Shown: positions 1 through 11,858, numbered from the stretch's first letter. The stretch: DNA of 64,000 nt from Muscardinus avellanarius (GCA_963383645.1 OY726558.1:180937634-181001633), one strand, 5' to 3'. The notes: generated by a model not told the origin, from the letters alone. Numbers and translations: made by a program.

Positions 1-175
1 TGTGGCTTCTTGTTTTGCAGTGTGACATCTCATTCCTCCATGATGCCATCTGTCAGTCACCCTCCCCAGGAGCTGAAACAACAGGCCTGTGGGAACTTGA
101 ACTTTTAGATGAACCTCTTAACTTTATATGGTAGACTGCCAAAGGTATTTTGTTCCAATAATAAAAAATAGACTA
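1..175 (+). repeat. MaLR-type LTR, 3' part (MLT1/MST/THE1-like)
   Basis: The stretch ends with 'ggtattttgttccaataa..aaaatagacta', which follows the well-known 3' end of mammalian apparent LTR retrotransposon (MaLR) LTRs. It also has an upstream 'ccatgatgccatctgtc' block typical of these LTRs. The 5' part lies outside the window. The subfamily cannot be assigned by eye, and divergence is substantial. Confidence 0.6.
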
Positions 176-2451
176 TTGAACTGGCAGAACAATCATTCTG
201 AAAATATTCCTTGAAATAAACAAAATCGTGATCTCAATGTACTGATGGTTTGCTATACCATACTATTTATATCATACTATTATACCATACTAGTTATACC
301 ATACTATTTATACCATACTATCAGTTATACCATACTATTTGTTATATCATACTATCAGTCACATTTTCTTAGACCTACATGTGGTTTATCAAAGGTATGA
401 CTAAATCCAAAGGAGAAAAAGTAAAGACATATAAAATTCATATTTGAATGTTCAAGACAAAAATAATTATTTACATACTTAATGACTGAGATAAAATAAA
501 CTTCCTAAAAATTATTAGAGGACTTTATCCAGCTGTGATGTGGTAAAAAAAAAGAAAATTGAATCAAAATTTCATAACCGCAAACCTATGGATGGATCTC
601 CTCAGGATGTTTAAATGAATGAACACTATAGTTCTAAACATCTCATTATTATTAAAGACAGACAAATAGTATAATTTATACTAAAAAGAAGCACAATTTA
701 TGTAATAAACTGCTACTGAAACTGTACCATTCTAAATTTCAAATGCAGTCTGAGTCTTACAAACTACTTAGGGAAAGAGAAGCTCCATATGTCTCTTCCC
801 AGAATAAGAAATATGTTCAAATAAAGAGGAAATTTAGGGCCAATTCTTCTTTTTTAAAAATAAGAATAAAGAAAAACAATTTTTCAAATTTATTTTTTTA
901 CAGTAAGTCAATTAATAAAGTCCTTTAAATGATATCAAGACAGTAGTTATAAAGTAAGTTTTTAGTATTTAAGTGTCCCATTTCTTCTTTTATAGGATAT
1001 ATTCATTATTTGGAAACAATATCACTAATAATCAGTTTCAATATAACTAATCAGTTTCATAAAGTTTTTGTATGAAATACATGCATAAAATTGAAAAAAA
1101 CATTCATACATGTGGTTTTTGTCATGATCTAACTGTAATACTTAGTATATTCCGAGAAGCTTTGTCAATGATAAAAATGTTTGGGAGAATGAACCAAAGG
1201 ATCAATCATGCTGCATTTAAAGTGCCATTCTGGAAAATCCACTCATAACCCTTTACAGTAATTCTGATACAATCTATAAACAATGTAATATAATTGGCTT
1301 AAACAATAAAGGAGTGGGTCCTTTCTGTGGAATGACTATTACTTAGAGGATCTTGATAGCAAAGCCCTCAAGGGTTAGCAGGAAGTGTTCTGGTTTCTGT
1401 TCTGTCTCTGTCCAGACAGAATTACTTTAGCACTTTTGAACACTTTCTTTCTCTGCCTTACTGTATTAAAGTTAGTTTCAAGGATGTTTGAACTTAAGTA
1501 GTAAGACATTTTCCAAACTGATACAGTTGGTAACCTGAGTTTTACAAGGACCTTAGAAACTTTTTTTTTTCTTGCAATCACCTGAAATTTGGAATTGAGA
1601 ATTTGTGCTTTAACTGGATGAGAGCCGAAGAGAAATTTAAGTCTTTATTCTTTTGTAACTGTTTATTATGAAAAATTTCAGTTACTCAAAAGTAGAATGA
1701 ATGCCACAGTGACTTAAATCCATCCAGATTTCAGATTCTACAAATGTCAATTTAATTTAGCATTCTGATTATTTTTTATTGTATGAAGCAAGTTATTGAT
1801 AACTAAAGTGGGTCATCTGCTAAGAGTCTCATAGGCTGAGATCACAATATATTTCCAGGGTTTCATTTTCACTTGAAATCAAGGAGCAACAGGAAGTGGC
1901 TTCTCTCCAAAAGTTCCTGGGGCAATGAAGCAATGAATAGAAAGCCCAGAGGAAGGGCTTACCATGCCTACAGTACTTTGATTTGAGAGGCATGCAAGTT
2001 TCTGCAGTCTAGGCTCAGCTCTTGTTCAGTAAATGCACCCTTTTACTACAGTTGACAATGAGTTCAGGGACAGGTTTTTGGCAATGGACAGTATATTTTA
2101 AATTTTGGAGTTATTGTTGTATAGGTTCATATAAAATCATAGGAAATGAACTTTGGATCTTAGAAATGTGTTTGTGGAAAGAGAATAACAACATTATGTT
2201 GTGACAGTGGTAGACTCTCAGGGTTTCTTTCTATATAATTAAGAGTATTATGGTAACTCAATAAGTATATATTAACAATGTCTAATAAATGTAACAGAGG
2301 GCAAAGGATATTTTTGTTAATTTGAGAGATATTGGCACTTCTAGTAGGGTAAGAGAAAAACCATAAGGGTACAATATGTAATTGAAGTTTGTATTACAAG
2401 CAGGTTGTTATATTTAACTTTTGAGTTTTCAAATAAGTTCATTCCTTTTGC
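176..2451. other. Single-copy AT-rich DNA with a short tandem repeat
   Basis: No gene or recognisable transposon is seen. At about 257-358 a short imperfect tandem array of a 12-16 bp unit (tataccatactat and variants) is present. The open frames at 743-928, 1375-1581 and 2022-2204 are short, low-complexity and not supported by any domain or splice context. Confidence 0.5.
257..358. repeat. Imperfect tandem repeat, unit about tataccatactat
   Basis: Six to seven degenerate copies of 'ta(t)accatacta(t)' are seen, with spacers such as 'cagt' and 'ttgt'. It is probably a slipped-strand minisatellite. Confidence 0.7.
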
Positions 2452-2812
2452 TAATTAGTTTCCTATTACTATAACAAAATACCTGGGTCATTTAACTTAA
2501 AAGAGAAATGGCTTATTTTCTTTTACAGTTTTGAAGGTTCTAGCATATGACCACGCAGCCTTTGGCTTTGGGCCTGTGATTAGGGAGCAGGGCATCATGG
2601 CAGAGTAAAACCACTTGCATTCTGAGCGAGGAACTAAGGAGAATGACTGGATAGGCTGAAGTTTCCAAATCCCCTTTAAGGGCATGTCACAGTGACCTAA
2701 GTTTCTTCTACAAGGCCACATCTTCCAAAGTTTTCACATCTTCCCAATACTGCCAGCCTGGGGACCACATAGACCCTTCAAGGGACAATTATTCAAATTG
2801 TAGCAAAACCCT
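2452..2812 (-). repeat. MaLR-type LTR (MLT1/MST/THE1-like), nearly complete
   Basis: On the plus strand it begins 'ttagtttcctattactataa' and continues with 'aaaatacctg', then 'tcatggcag', 'ccacatcttccaaag', 'agcctggggaccacat', and ends 'attcaaattgtagcaaaa'. These are in the order expected for the reverse complement of a MaLR LTR of about 360 bp. It is in opposite orientation to the LTR fragment at the window start, and no internal MaLR sequence was recognised between them. Confidence 0.7.
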
Positions 2813-3769
2813 AGTAACAAATCATCTTTGGCAACTGACCATATACACACATGTGTCCATGGACACACACAAACACACACACACATCTCTTGTAAAAATT
2901 ATTTGACATCACATATATACTTATATTCTGGTTCACAAAGAAGACTTCAGTAATATTTTAAAATATGACATATACCAAAATATTGAAAAATTAAACACAC
3001 ATAGGGCAGTGACGAAGGAATTGTTGAGCATAGACACAAACAAAAAGCTCCTCCTTCCCAGATCTTGAATTTGTACTTTTTTTCATTCGTTCTAGTCAGA
3101 ATCTAATAAAAAGCCAGTTAACAAGGAGAGCAGGGAAATGTAGTTTTTAGAATTCTAGCTTTATCAGGTTCAAACAGATTTAAAAAAAATAGAATGGAAG
3201 AAAAAGAACTCAAAAAGTGGTACAATGGGCATATCTCTCTCTATATATATTTTGTTATGCATTAGGATCTCCCATGTAAAAATAACAAATTTCTAAATAA
3301 AATACATCTATCTTTCACAAGAGCAAAATCATTAATTCTTTCACCAAAGTGAGGAAAAGCAATGTTTCTACTATTTTAATATCCATCTCAGATCACTAAT
3401 CATAAAAGTGTAGTTGGACCAATTTAGTTTGGACAAAAACATCTGTAAATATCTTCCCAGTTTAAGAACTGAAATATAAAGTTATCAAAAAAATAGCTTC
3501 TACCCAAAAATAATAAGAGGGAAGAGGAAGAAAGAAAAAATTAAAAATTATCTACTAGTGGTTAGAAATAATGAATATAACAAACAAGGGAGACTGTATA
3601 CAAATGATTATATTTATCAGATTTGTAATTGGGTTAATTAGTTGATATAATTTTTTTCACTGACAATTTTATATTTCTTTTGATCCAAGACATTAAGATG
3701 ACAGTGTTCAGTAAGATGAACAATTCAAAACTGTATTTGTTTATTTATTTATTATTTGTTTAGTCAGTT
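2813..3769. other. Single-copy AT-rich DNA
   Basis: No gene is seen. A short (CA)n run lies at about 2862-2884, and a short CT/TA run near 3234-3250. Confidence 0.5.
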
Positions 3770-3978
3770 ATTTTGTGTTGCTAGGGATTCAACACAGGGC
3801 ATTCAACTTCTGAGTTGTATCTTTGGCCCTTTTTGCTTTTTATTTTTTTGTTTTTAAAACAAAAATATCACTAGATACTCAGAGTTTAACTACATTACTG
3901 AGGCTGTCCTCAAATGTATGATTCTATTGTTTCAGCCTCCCAAGTACTGAGATTACAGGTGTGAGCCACAATATCCAA
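3770..3978 (-). mobile_element. SINE, B1-dID-like dimer, old copy
   Basis: Read on the minus strand it has the B1-like half (gcctcccaagtactgagattacagg on plus) followed by the ID-like half (gggcattcaacttctgagttg on plus). Heavily mutated, with an AT-rich middle linker. Confidence 0.8.
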
Positions 3979-4314
3979 ATAAACTTCATCTTTGAAGGGT
4001 CTGAATTTCCAGGAATCCCACGTTATACCCTCCAATATTTAATTAACATAGCTAGGTGACTCTCTTCTTAAGTGTTCTGTAGAAAATCCACTTCCAAAAA
4101 ATTGTTCCTGCCATCCCTCTATTGTATATCAGCAATACAATTCTGCCTCGCTAATTGAAATAAGTAATTCTAGCCATAAACATAAAATCTTTAGCTGTCC
4201 ATTGGTTCTGTGGAATGAGAAGAAAAAATTACTTAGGTGTCCATTTGAACTTCAGATTCAATGTAAATATTTAGTATCACCCAATATGAAAACATACTTT
4301 CCATTAAAAATGCT

Positions 4315-4531
4315 AGGCTGGGCATTGTGGCACATGCTCCTAATCCCAGCATTCAGGAGGGTGAGACCTGAGGATCTTGGTTTGAACAGCCTCAGCTACT
4401 TAGCGCGGCCCTTCATAACTCAGTGAGACCCTGTTTCAAAAATAAAGAGACTAAAAAATAGGGCTGGAGGTGTAGCTTGAAGGTACAATGCCACTGGGTT
4501 CTTTACCCAGTAATGTTTAAAAAAAAAAAAA
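4315..4531 (+). mobile_element. SINE, B1-dID-like dimer
   Basis: It starts 'aggctgggcattgtggcaca', carries the B1 body ('tcagctacttag', 'gagaccctgtttcaaaa') and the ID half ('gtgtagcttgaaggtac'), and ends in A13. The pol III box A/B-like motifs are degenerate. Confidence 0.85.
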
Positions 4532-6599
4532 GCTATTTATCCTGATTTTACCAGAATATACTTTATCCCTGGGTTGAAATTTCACAGTATACAACATGAA
4601 TATGTATAATTATTGCATGCTAATAAAAAATTAAGTTCTATAATAAAGAACTAAAACTTCTAAAATGGAAGAACCCAAAGTAGTATAAACAGAAAGAAAA
4701 TTCTGCAGGGTCACTATATTTTAATTGTAAGAGGAGGAACACTCAGTGTCATTGATTCACTTGATTATTGAATCTGAGCATTTTTGTTAAGTTGTAAAGT
4801 ATTGGAAACAATCTATTGATACACAGCACTTCATTCTTACTGAAGACCATTTTTCTGCATATTAGATGAGCTATTTCGAGTTTATTTCTAGGCTGCATGG
4901 TGAGACCAGAGTAACCCATCGGCATAAGCACTCTGCTTTCTATCTCTTGCCATGAAATAATCTTTCAAGAAAAGATTGGGATTGGATGATATGACTCTAA
5001 ATAAACCATTCCATAAATCTATGAATGATAGCATTAACACGTAATGTAAGGAAGCAAGGGGAATCCATATCCACCACAAGAGTCAATTACATTAAGAGCT
5101 GGTTTGCTTCTTCAAAGAAAGGGGATAATGGTGTGTTCTATTCAGTGGTGGACTGGCTTCTCCCCCTTAAGGAAAGATGTCATAGGAACATAGAAATGGT
5201 CTCAGTTTTTACAAGTTTATTTATCAGCATCTATGGTAGTCAAATAGCTCTAACAAAAGAAATTTCACACTGTCAACCGTCTGATTAGATTCCATCCTTG
5301 AGGTCACAGCAGCCTTTTTTGTGGGCAATGTGAGAGGGACAAACTGGATGTGTGGTACATAGAGGATATAATCCTGTCCATCAAGTTATCAAGAGCTTTC
5401 TTGGCAGGTGGCTTTCTTTAGTAGACATTTAAATATGACATAAGAATCTAGATTATATTGTGCATGTAGTTATGCGGCTAAAATAATAGAAAAGTTCTAA
5501 AGAAGCCTGAAATTACTGAAGAATTTTTTCGTACATTATGTGTACTCAAAATTGCAGCTTCCTTGTTAACTCATTTATGAGCTGCAGAATCATAAACTTG
5601 CATAAAGAGTAAAATTCAATTGTTCCTCTTTATGATTAACAGTGTACAATGTAAAATAATCTGTCTTTTGTTTTGGGGGGTCTGTTCTGTCCAGGTCAAA
5701 ATCATTTCACAGGAATCTTACCAAGATTAATATCTTTATTTCTCATCTTAAGCTATAAAGTATTAGAAACAATCATATGATACACAGCACATAGGTGTCC
5801 TACATATGGGCATCATCAATAACTTACTATTAAATTATTATATCCAATCTGTATCACATCATAACTTTTACCATTGTGATAATTATGGGTTACTATTAAT
5901 ATCTTAGTGAACTTAATCAGTGATACTTAAATATGGTTAACAGTCTGGTACTGATTTTAAAGCTGCTGTTACTTGCTTATAATGAATGAATAAATTTAAT
6001 GTAAGCTTTTGTTTATCTAAAAAAAAACTAATCTAAGTCTACAGATCAGATGTCAGATAACACCAGAGATATTATAGACAAGAATAATAGTGCTGGCATG
6101 GCCCAGAGGCAAGACCATGAAATTGTAACATCATCCCAGTCAGATGACAGAAAGCAATTGTGATGTTACATGCAATTTTCTATAAAGGAGAAGAGGCAAT
6201 GGCCAGATCGATAGCTGCAGAGCAAGTGATGGATAAAATTTGTTCTAGATGAGATTACATATCTTGACAAGATTTGTAATTAGGTCTGCCATCTGATTAA
6301 GAAATTAGATCTGCCATCTGATTAAAAGCAATATAATCTATATTTTATTGTTAAGATTCATTCACTTTTTGCAAAGAAAAAACAGCCAAGTTTATTGGGA
6401 ATGTGATAAGAATCTTTCTGAATTTTCCAGTCTTTAATTTTGACACTGATTTCTACATTTTCTCAGTATATGTACTATTAAAACCTGCATTCACTATCTG
6501 ATAAGAGCAACTTTAGACCATAATAGTGTATAAAATTTGAATGTATTATGCATATCTAGACATTTTTATGAGGGAAGAGGTATATAATAAATACATGTG
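4532..6599. other. Single-copy AT-rich DNA
   Basis: No recognisable gene or transposon. Open frames at 4749-4931, 4888-5079 and 5025-5288 overlap on both strands and show no family features. A 43-bp divergent direct repeat (4787-4829 and 5748-5790) and a tandem duplication of about 24 bp (6279-6326) are described as findings. Confidence 0.5.
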
Positions 6600-6624
6600 A
6601 CAGGTCATAGTGGTATACATTTCT

Positions 6625-6821
6625 TTTTTTTTTTTTTTGGTGGTACTGGAGATGGAACCCAGGGGCCTTCTACCTCCAGGCTACACTCCCAGACCTATTT
6701 TATATTTTATTTGGAAACAGGGTCTCTTAAGCCAGCTCAGCTGGCTTCGAACCTGCGCCATCCTCCTGTCTCAGCCTCCCAAGCGCGGGGATTACAAGCG
6801 TGCACCATCACACCCGGCCCA
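6625..6821 (-). mobile_element. SINE, B1-dID-like, younger nested copy
   Basis: It begins with a T run (the poly(A) tail on minus), then 'ggtactggagatggaaccca', and ends 'caccatcacacccggcc'. Target-site duplications flank it: AGTGGTATACATTTCT (6609-6624) and AGTGGTATACACTTCT (6822-6837), 15 of 16 identical. It carries the 'gtctcttaagccag' variant of the B1 half. The target is itself the head of an older SINE. Confidence 0.9.
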
Positions 6822-6907
6822 AGTGGTATACACTTCTAATTCTACTACTTGAGAGGTTGAGGCAGGAGTATCACAAATTCAAGGCCAGCTTTAGCAATTT
6901 ATCAATA

Positions 6908-7497
6908 TTCTTTTTTTTATTTTTTATTGGTGCATTGTAGTCATATACTATAATGGAACAGATGGTGGTGGAGACTGGAGACATACATGCACTCATCACC
7001 CAGTTATCCCTAACCCAATTATCCTCCCATTCCCTCTAACTCCCTTCTTCTCATGTTTGGCTAAATGATTGATATTGGTATTTTTGTTAAAGTACATCAT
7101 GTGCATTAGAAAATTTCCTTCTTTTGTCCTCCTCTCAGTTAAGTTGCATTATTTGCTCATCTATAGTATCTCCTTCTTTGTCTAGAGTTATTCCTATGAC
7201 CCATTTTCTCCCTAGCTTCCGCATATTAGGGAGAGCATCTGATTTAATTTTTGTGACTGAGTAATCTCACTTAGCATAACATCCTCCAGTTGTATCTATA
7301 TCCCTGTAAGTGACATAATTGTGTTTTTCTTTATGGCTGAGTAAAATTCCATTGTGAATATATCCCATAGTTTTGTAATCCATTCATCTGTTGATGAACA
7401 TCTTGGCTGGTTCCATAGTTTGGCAATGGTGAATTGTACAGCTATGAACACAGATAAGCATGCATTAGTTCTGGAGTTTGGTTTCCTTTCCTTTTCA
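6908..7497 (-). mobile_element. LINE-1 3' end: 3' UTR and ORF2 C-terminus, 5'-truncated
   Basis: Read on minus it contains the C-terminal part of L1 ORF2p (residues such as FTIAKLWNQP, STDEWITKLW, MEFYSAIKKN, roughly 7310-7480). It continues into the 3' UTR that recurs through this window ('attggtgcattgtagtcata' on plus) and an A-rich tail. Only about 590 bp is present, consistent with ordinary 5' truncation during target-primed reverse transcription. Confidence 0.9.
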
Positions 7498-7736
7498 AAA
7501 TTGAAAATAAAATTGGTGTAATATAACTTAGAGGTAGAATGTCCCTGGTTCAATCCCCAGTACCAAAATATCAAAACAAAACAATTATTGTATGTGAACA
7601 GGAAATATAAACTATATTTAGCAAAAATGTAGGAAAAACAAAAATATTTCTTAATTCAAAGGTATGGGAGAAAATGTTGTGTTATAGAAAGCTAGATTAT
7701 ATGTATTTCAATTATGCATTTAAAATGTACACAATA

Positions 7737-7980
7737 GGTGATTTCGTTCGCAGCACCCCCTCATGTTACCCATATCTAACTATCGTCTGTATTTCTATAT
7801 TTTTAATAAACTCCTTTATATCTTCAGCAAGTGTCTGGGCTATTGCATATCTATCCTTAGCTCATGACAAGAACCTGCAGTTTTTGTGTTTTGGGAGAAT
7901 TATTCCCAAGGGGGTCTAACAAAGGTCTCTGGGGACAGTTTCCCCCAGACAGTAACAGTCACAGTCCAAAACTTTAATAT
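7737..7980 (+). repeat. 5' R-U5 region of the retroviral copy (no U3)
   Basis: R is 7737-7825, with AATAAA at 7805-7810. Sequence from about 7826 to about 7980 has no counterpart at the 3' end and so behaves as U5. A primer-binding-site candidate starts with TTTGGTGTCCATGCAGGG near 7981-8000, but its tRNA cannot be named with confidence. Confidence 0.65.
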
Positions 7981-10042
7981 ATTTGGTGTCCATGCAGGGC
8001 TATCTTTGGAACCAAAGGCATCTCACCGGTGGTCCTGGTACCACTGCACCCCAAAAGGTATGTAACTTCCTGGAGCTATAAGAAACTCCCCCAGAATGAC
8101 CGTTGATCTTCCGGCATCTGGGAGGCAATTCTGGTTTGTGGGGACCCCCCCCCCCAGGCCAAGGAACTAGTCCATGATCCAATCCCCTCCAGGAAGTAAA
8201 CCCTTTAAATAGCGTAGGCTTGATAGGCCCAATGAGTGCCCGTCCATTCTGCCCACATCAAAGATGGGACACTCTTTCAAAAGCCATATACAAAGTTAAA
8301 TCTAAAGAGAAATGCCCATAGCCCACCTTCAGAAAGCTCCCCAAACAGGAGACCCGAGCCACCACCCATTTCTAAAGTGGTAGTGATTTTTTTCCTGGTA
8401 TTTGGAAACAGATTCTAGAGACATAAGCTAGCTTGCTTTTAGCAACAGTGTCTAGGAAGCGTTGCCATTAGCAGCCAAGGCCATGCGCACCTTGTGGGTC
8501 TGTAAACTATGGCAGTTCACAGGCCCCAGCAGCCCCAGAACTCCCAGCAGCTATTAGAAGCCTGAATGGGTAAGCTTCAAGCTCAAGAAAAAAGCCTAGT
8601 CAATATTTTCAACCAGATAACAGCCAGGCAGGCCTGCTAGGTGAATGGCCACACCCAGGAGGCATTATCAGACACTCAGCAGGCAGACACAGCTCAATTT
8701 GCATAAGAAAGCCCTCAGGGAAGGTAATTCTGAAGGAGGCCCTGCCTAACCAAGAGTCATCTCAGGATCAAAATTGGAGAATATTTTCAGGAAAGAAAAT
8801 TAATAAAATTTTTTTGAGAACAGCAATATTTTCAACTGGAAAACATCATAGATAGAGAAGGGACATAAACAGGCGATAAGGGACAAGCAGGGAAGAAGGG
8901 AGAGTGGCTAAACTTCAAGCCTTCAATGCCCTTCTAGTGGACTGACAGTCTCACTGCTTCATGCACACAGGCATCTCAGCTGGACGCCCCTGCCTGGGCC
9001 ACTCAGTTTCATAGGAGTACAAGGGACCAGGGTGGACTTCTGTGCATTCTACAACCACATCCTCTCTGTTTCTCAGATGGGGTTCCAGCAATCCAGAGTG
9101 GAAGCCGGATTTCCACTCGCATGCTTTCTCCAAAACTGGGGAAAGTTTGGTCCCAGGACGCAAAGGTTTTTCAGCCCTGAAGCCTAGGCCACAGTAAAGC
9201 AGGACCATCCCAGGCACAGCTTCAGCAACCTGGGATCCTCAGGGTCTTAGTGCCTCCAAATTAGCCTCCAATTGGCTCTGCCTACCGGGCTCCTAACAGC
9301 AGTGTGGCGAGTGGAAGTTTAGAGTTGGATCTGTCCATATCCGGAGCTTAAAGCTATATCACTAACCCAAACAATATGTGCTGGCATTTTTAGTCAAATC
9401 TTTACCCAGTAGAAGGGGAGGCCATCAACTACTGCAGGCTGCCAATATAGTTTATAATAATATGGACTTGAAAAGGGAAAGTCAGAGGGACAAATGGCTA
9501 TAAAGGAATTCTGGATGAACAGGAATCCCACCAAAGCCTGGGCTCAAGTCTATTTTAAGGGTGGAAAGCAAGGGAATCTCTAACATAAATGCCCTCAACC
9601 ACGAGCCCACAAAGGGTCTTCTGAGGCCTGGCTCATAGGGCAAGGGGACCATTAAATGGGATGGGTGTTCCCAGTTCAGGAGGAAACTGGGGTCCTCAGA
9701 CCTAGGTTCCCAGTGATTCCTCTCAATTCCCATCACCTGAGTTAAGATTAAAGAGCCTTAGGTGATCACAGTAAGATCTTAGACAGAGGCAAGATTTAAG
9801 GCATTACCCTCCTTTCCCAGCCCAAGATCCAAAAGTTTAGCTAGGATGAGGGGCATATCAAGCCATCCCCCAAACTATTTTTTTTACCCGATACTCAGCC
9901 TGCAGCTTCCAGGATGACCTCCAATTCTCCCTTTCTCAGTTAAACCAGAGATTTCATCTCCTCTGTTAAAAATACATGATGTCAGGAAACCAACTCTTTT
10001 TTTTTTTTTCTTTTTTCTGGTGTCACTAAAGTTATTGCTCAA

Positions 10043-10076
<34 letters not shown>

Positions 10077-11040
10077 CTCAACCAGTCTTAGCTAAAATGG
10101 TAACTTCTGGGGAAAAAAAAGTGGTCTAATTAGACCTTTGTGAGATACAATTACATAAAGTTATTTTCTTCTTTGATAAAATTAATGTTTTAAGACACTA
10201 GTGATGCTTATATAAGGCCGTAGATTCCTGTGGTAATCTAGAATATAGTTATTAAGTTGTATGATAAAATGTGATATGCATTGTCTTTAATTTTATTACT
10301 TTTGCAAAACTAAGGTTTTAAGGTGCCAGGGATATTTATCTAATGTCTAATTTTCCATGGTAATCTATAATTCTAGTATTAAGCCGGGCAACTATAAAAT
10401 GCAATGTGTGAAAATGCTCTTAACTTCATAAAGTTTAAAATAACACTTAAGTCTTTTAAATGGGTTTTTTAATTGCTAGTATATAAACAGCATTATAAAA
10501 TGGTATTTTTTTTTTTTTTTTGGTAGCTTGTATGTAAGAACAAAAGACAGATGTAGAGTGTGTAGATGTATTTCTTTATATTTTGGTAAATACAAAGTAA
10601 GAAAATTTTGTGAGACTAAGAAAGCATTTTGTAAGGTTTATCCGAAGTTTGTCCCAAATGGGAAAGAAAGGACCAGGATAAAAATCAGAGGGTTAGAGCA
10701 AATGTAAAGTGTTTGTGGAATGTTTGTTTGCATATGTGATAAAGAAGGGTTATTAGTTAAAATGAAGTAGGTTTATAATAAGCCTACAGCTTGTATATTT
10801 CCAAGAGGAAAGTGCTAGAGTTCAGAGCAGGGGTGTATTGTGGAAGGAGAGGCTACAGGATTATTTCTGGCAATAAAATCTAGAGACCTCAAAGTCTGCA
10901 ATGAAAAATACTTAAAACTCTCCATCAAATATATCACATGGGGAGAGATAATTCACAAAATAATTAAAACTGGCTTCAAGGTTGTTTACCAGAAAAATGT
11001 TACAGGAGACTATGAGTTGTATCACACAGGGATGTGAAAT
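7981..11040 (+). pseudogene. Retroviral internal region, leader/gag side, non-coding
   Basis: No frame stays open and no gag motif is recognisable. The first 2 kb is relatively GC-rich with C runs ('ggggaccccccccccc' near 8140). Later parts contain a T30 run (10045-10074) and a 128-bp-period tandem duplication (10188-10290 and 10316-10423). Open frames on the minus strand at 8951-9217 and 9482-9736 lack recognisable features. Treated as decayed retroviral sequence because it lies between the R repeats. Confidence 0.5.
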
Positions 11041-11460
11041 TTGCCTTAGAAATTATTTTCAAAAACAGCCTGTAAGTGCACCAGGCAAGCAATTTAAATG
11101 CACATGTCCAGGTGAAGCCTGGAAGCTTGGTTTCATTCACATGCCAGGAGAAACTTTTAGATCTTTTGTAACTGGAACATAGTCATAGATAACAGACTAT
11201 GTTACCCAATTGGCAGCTTATCAGCAAGTTTTAAGTAGATTCCAAACAGTGCCAGAGTGGAGGGGGGAACTTTTGTTTTGTCCAGGTGACATGGTACTAA
11301 TCAGATCATCTGAAATCTTTATTCAAATTACCCAAAAGCCTATTTCAGGGCTCCACAGTACTAATTTCTGGATTCACATGGTGCAAAATAAAGTAAATAC
11401 ATTCCACTTTTGTGTGGTTAAGCCTAAATCAGCAAAACAGGTTTTAACTTCTTATTTAAG
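11041..11460 (+). pseudogene. Decayed pol remnant, integrase-like pieces
   Basis: Two short plus-strand stretches resemble parts of retroviral integrase. At about 11000-11150 a frame reads a Cys-x-x-Cys-like start, then CPGEAWKLGF, then MPGE. At about 11280-11430 another reads CPGDMVLIRS and ends near CVVKPK, which fits the C-terminal domain. The catalytic core expected between them is missing, and stops and frame changes separate the pieces. This is a broken gene; assignment rests on short motifs only. Confidence 0.45.
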
Positions 11461-11847
11461 TGCTATTTTTAGGTTTTCATGGTTAACCTGTATTGTGAGT
11501 ATTGTCTCATAGGTTTGAATCTTTCAGAGGTCAGATGGTAGTACTTGCAGACCCAAAGGGGAACAGCTATCAAAGTCCTTTGGACAACCATAGAGACATA
11601 CTCACCTACCTGCATGCATGTTATCCTAAAGTCGGGGCCCTCCTTACGTCATCCCTGTTAAGCTAGAAGCAGTTAATGACTGAGTCAGCAGCCTTATTTC
11701 TTTGCTAAGGTGTACATGCATGTAGTGAAAATGGGAGAACAATGGATGGGGATTGAGCTCATGTTAACTGTTAATAAGAATTACAAAAGTCAAAATATAT
11801 TTTCTGCATTTACCTTTTGCCTGACAGGTGTCAGGAAGTTACTAGAC

Positions 11848-11858
11848 AGAGGGGGGAA
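11848..11858 (+). promoter_or_regulatory. Polypurine tract of the retroviral copy
   Basis: AGAGGGGGGAA lies immediately before TG (11859), which would be the first base pair of the 3' LTR. This is the classical plus-strand primer position, and it fixes the left end of U3. Confidence 0.75.

Larger units (their letters stand above)
6600..7585 (+). mobile_element. Old SINE split by a younger SINE and an L1 3' end
   Basis: The plus-strand B1-like segments at 6600-6624 and 6822-6905 ('attctactacttgagaggtt', 'gaggcaggagtatcacaaat') join across the inner SINE. The ID half appears at about 7515-7567 ('cttagaggtagaatg', 'ggttcaatccccagtacc') after an intervening antisense L1. The three pieces together make one dimeric SINE interrupted twice. 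Boundaries to the L1 are approximate. Confidence 0.65.

Noticed and set aside
257..358. CRISPR-like array
   Set aside because: Units of 12-16 bp with no unique spacers of uniform length, in a mammalian genome; a minisatellite.
8951..9736. Two minus-strand open frames of 84-88 codons in the GC-richer part of the retroviral copy
   Set aside because: Antisense to the retroviral interior, with no recognisable domain; long frames are expected by chance at higher GC.
10045..10074. T30 run as tail of an antisense retroposon within the retroviral copy
   Set aside because: Sequence to its right has no SINE or L1 signature, and only a weak 10-bp flank match was seen.
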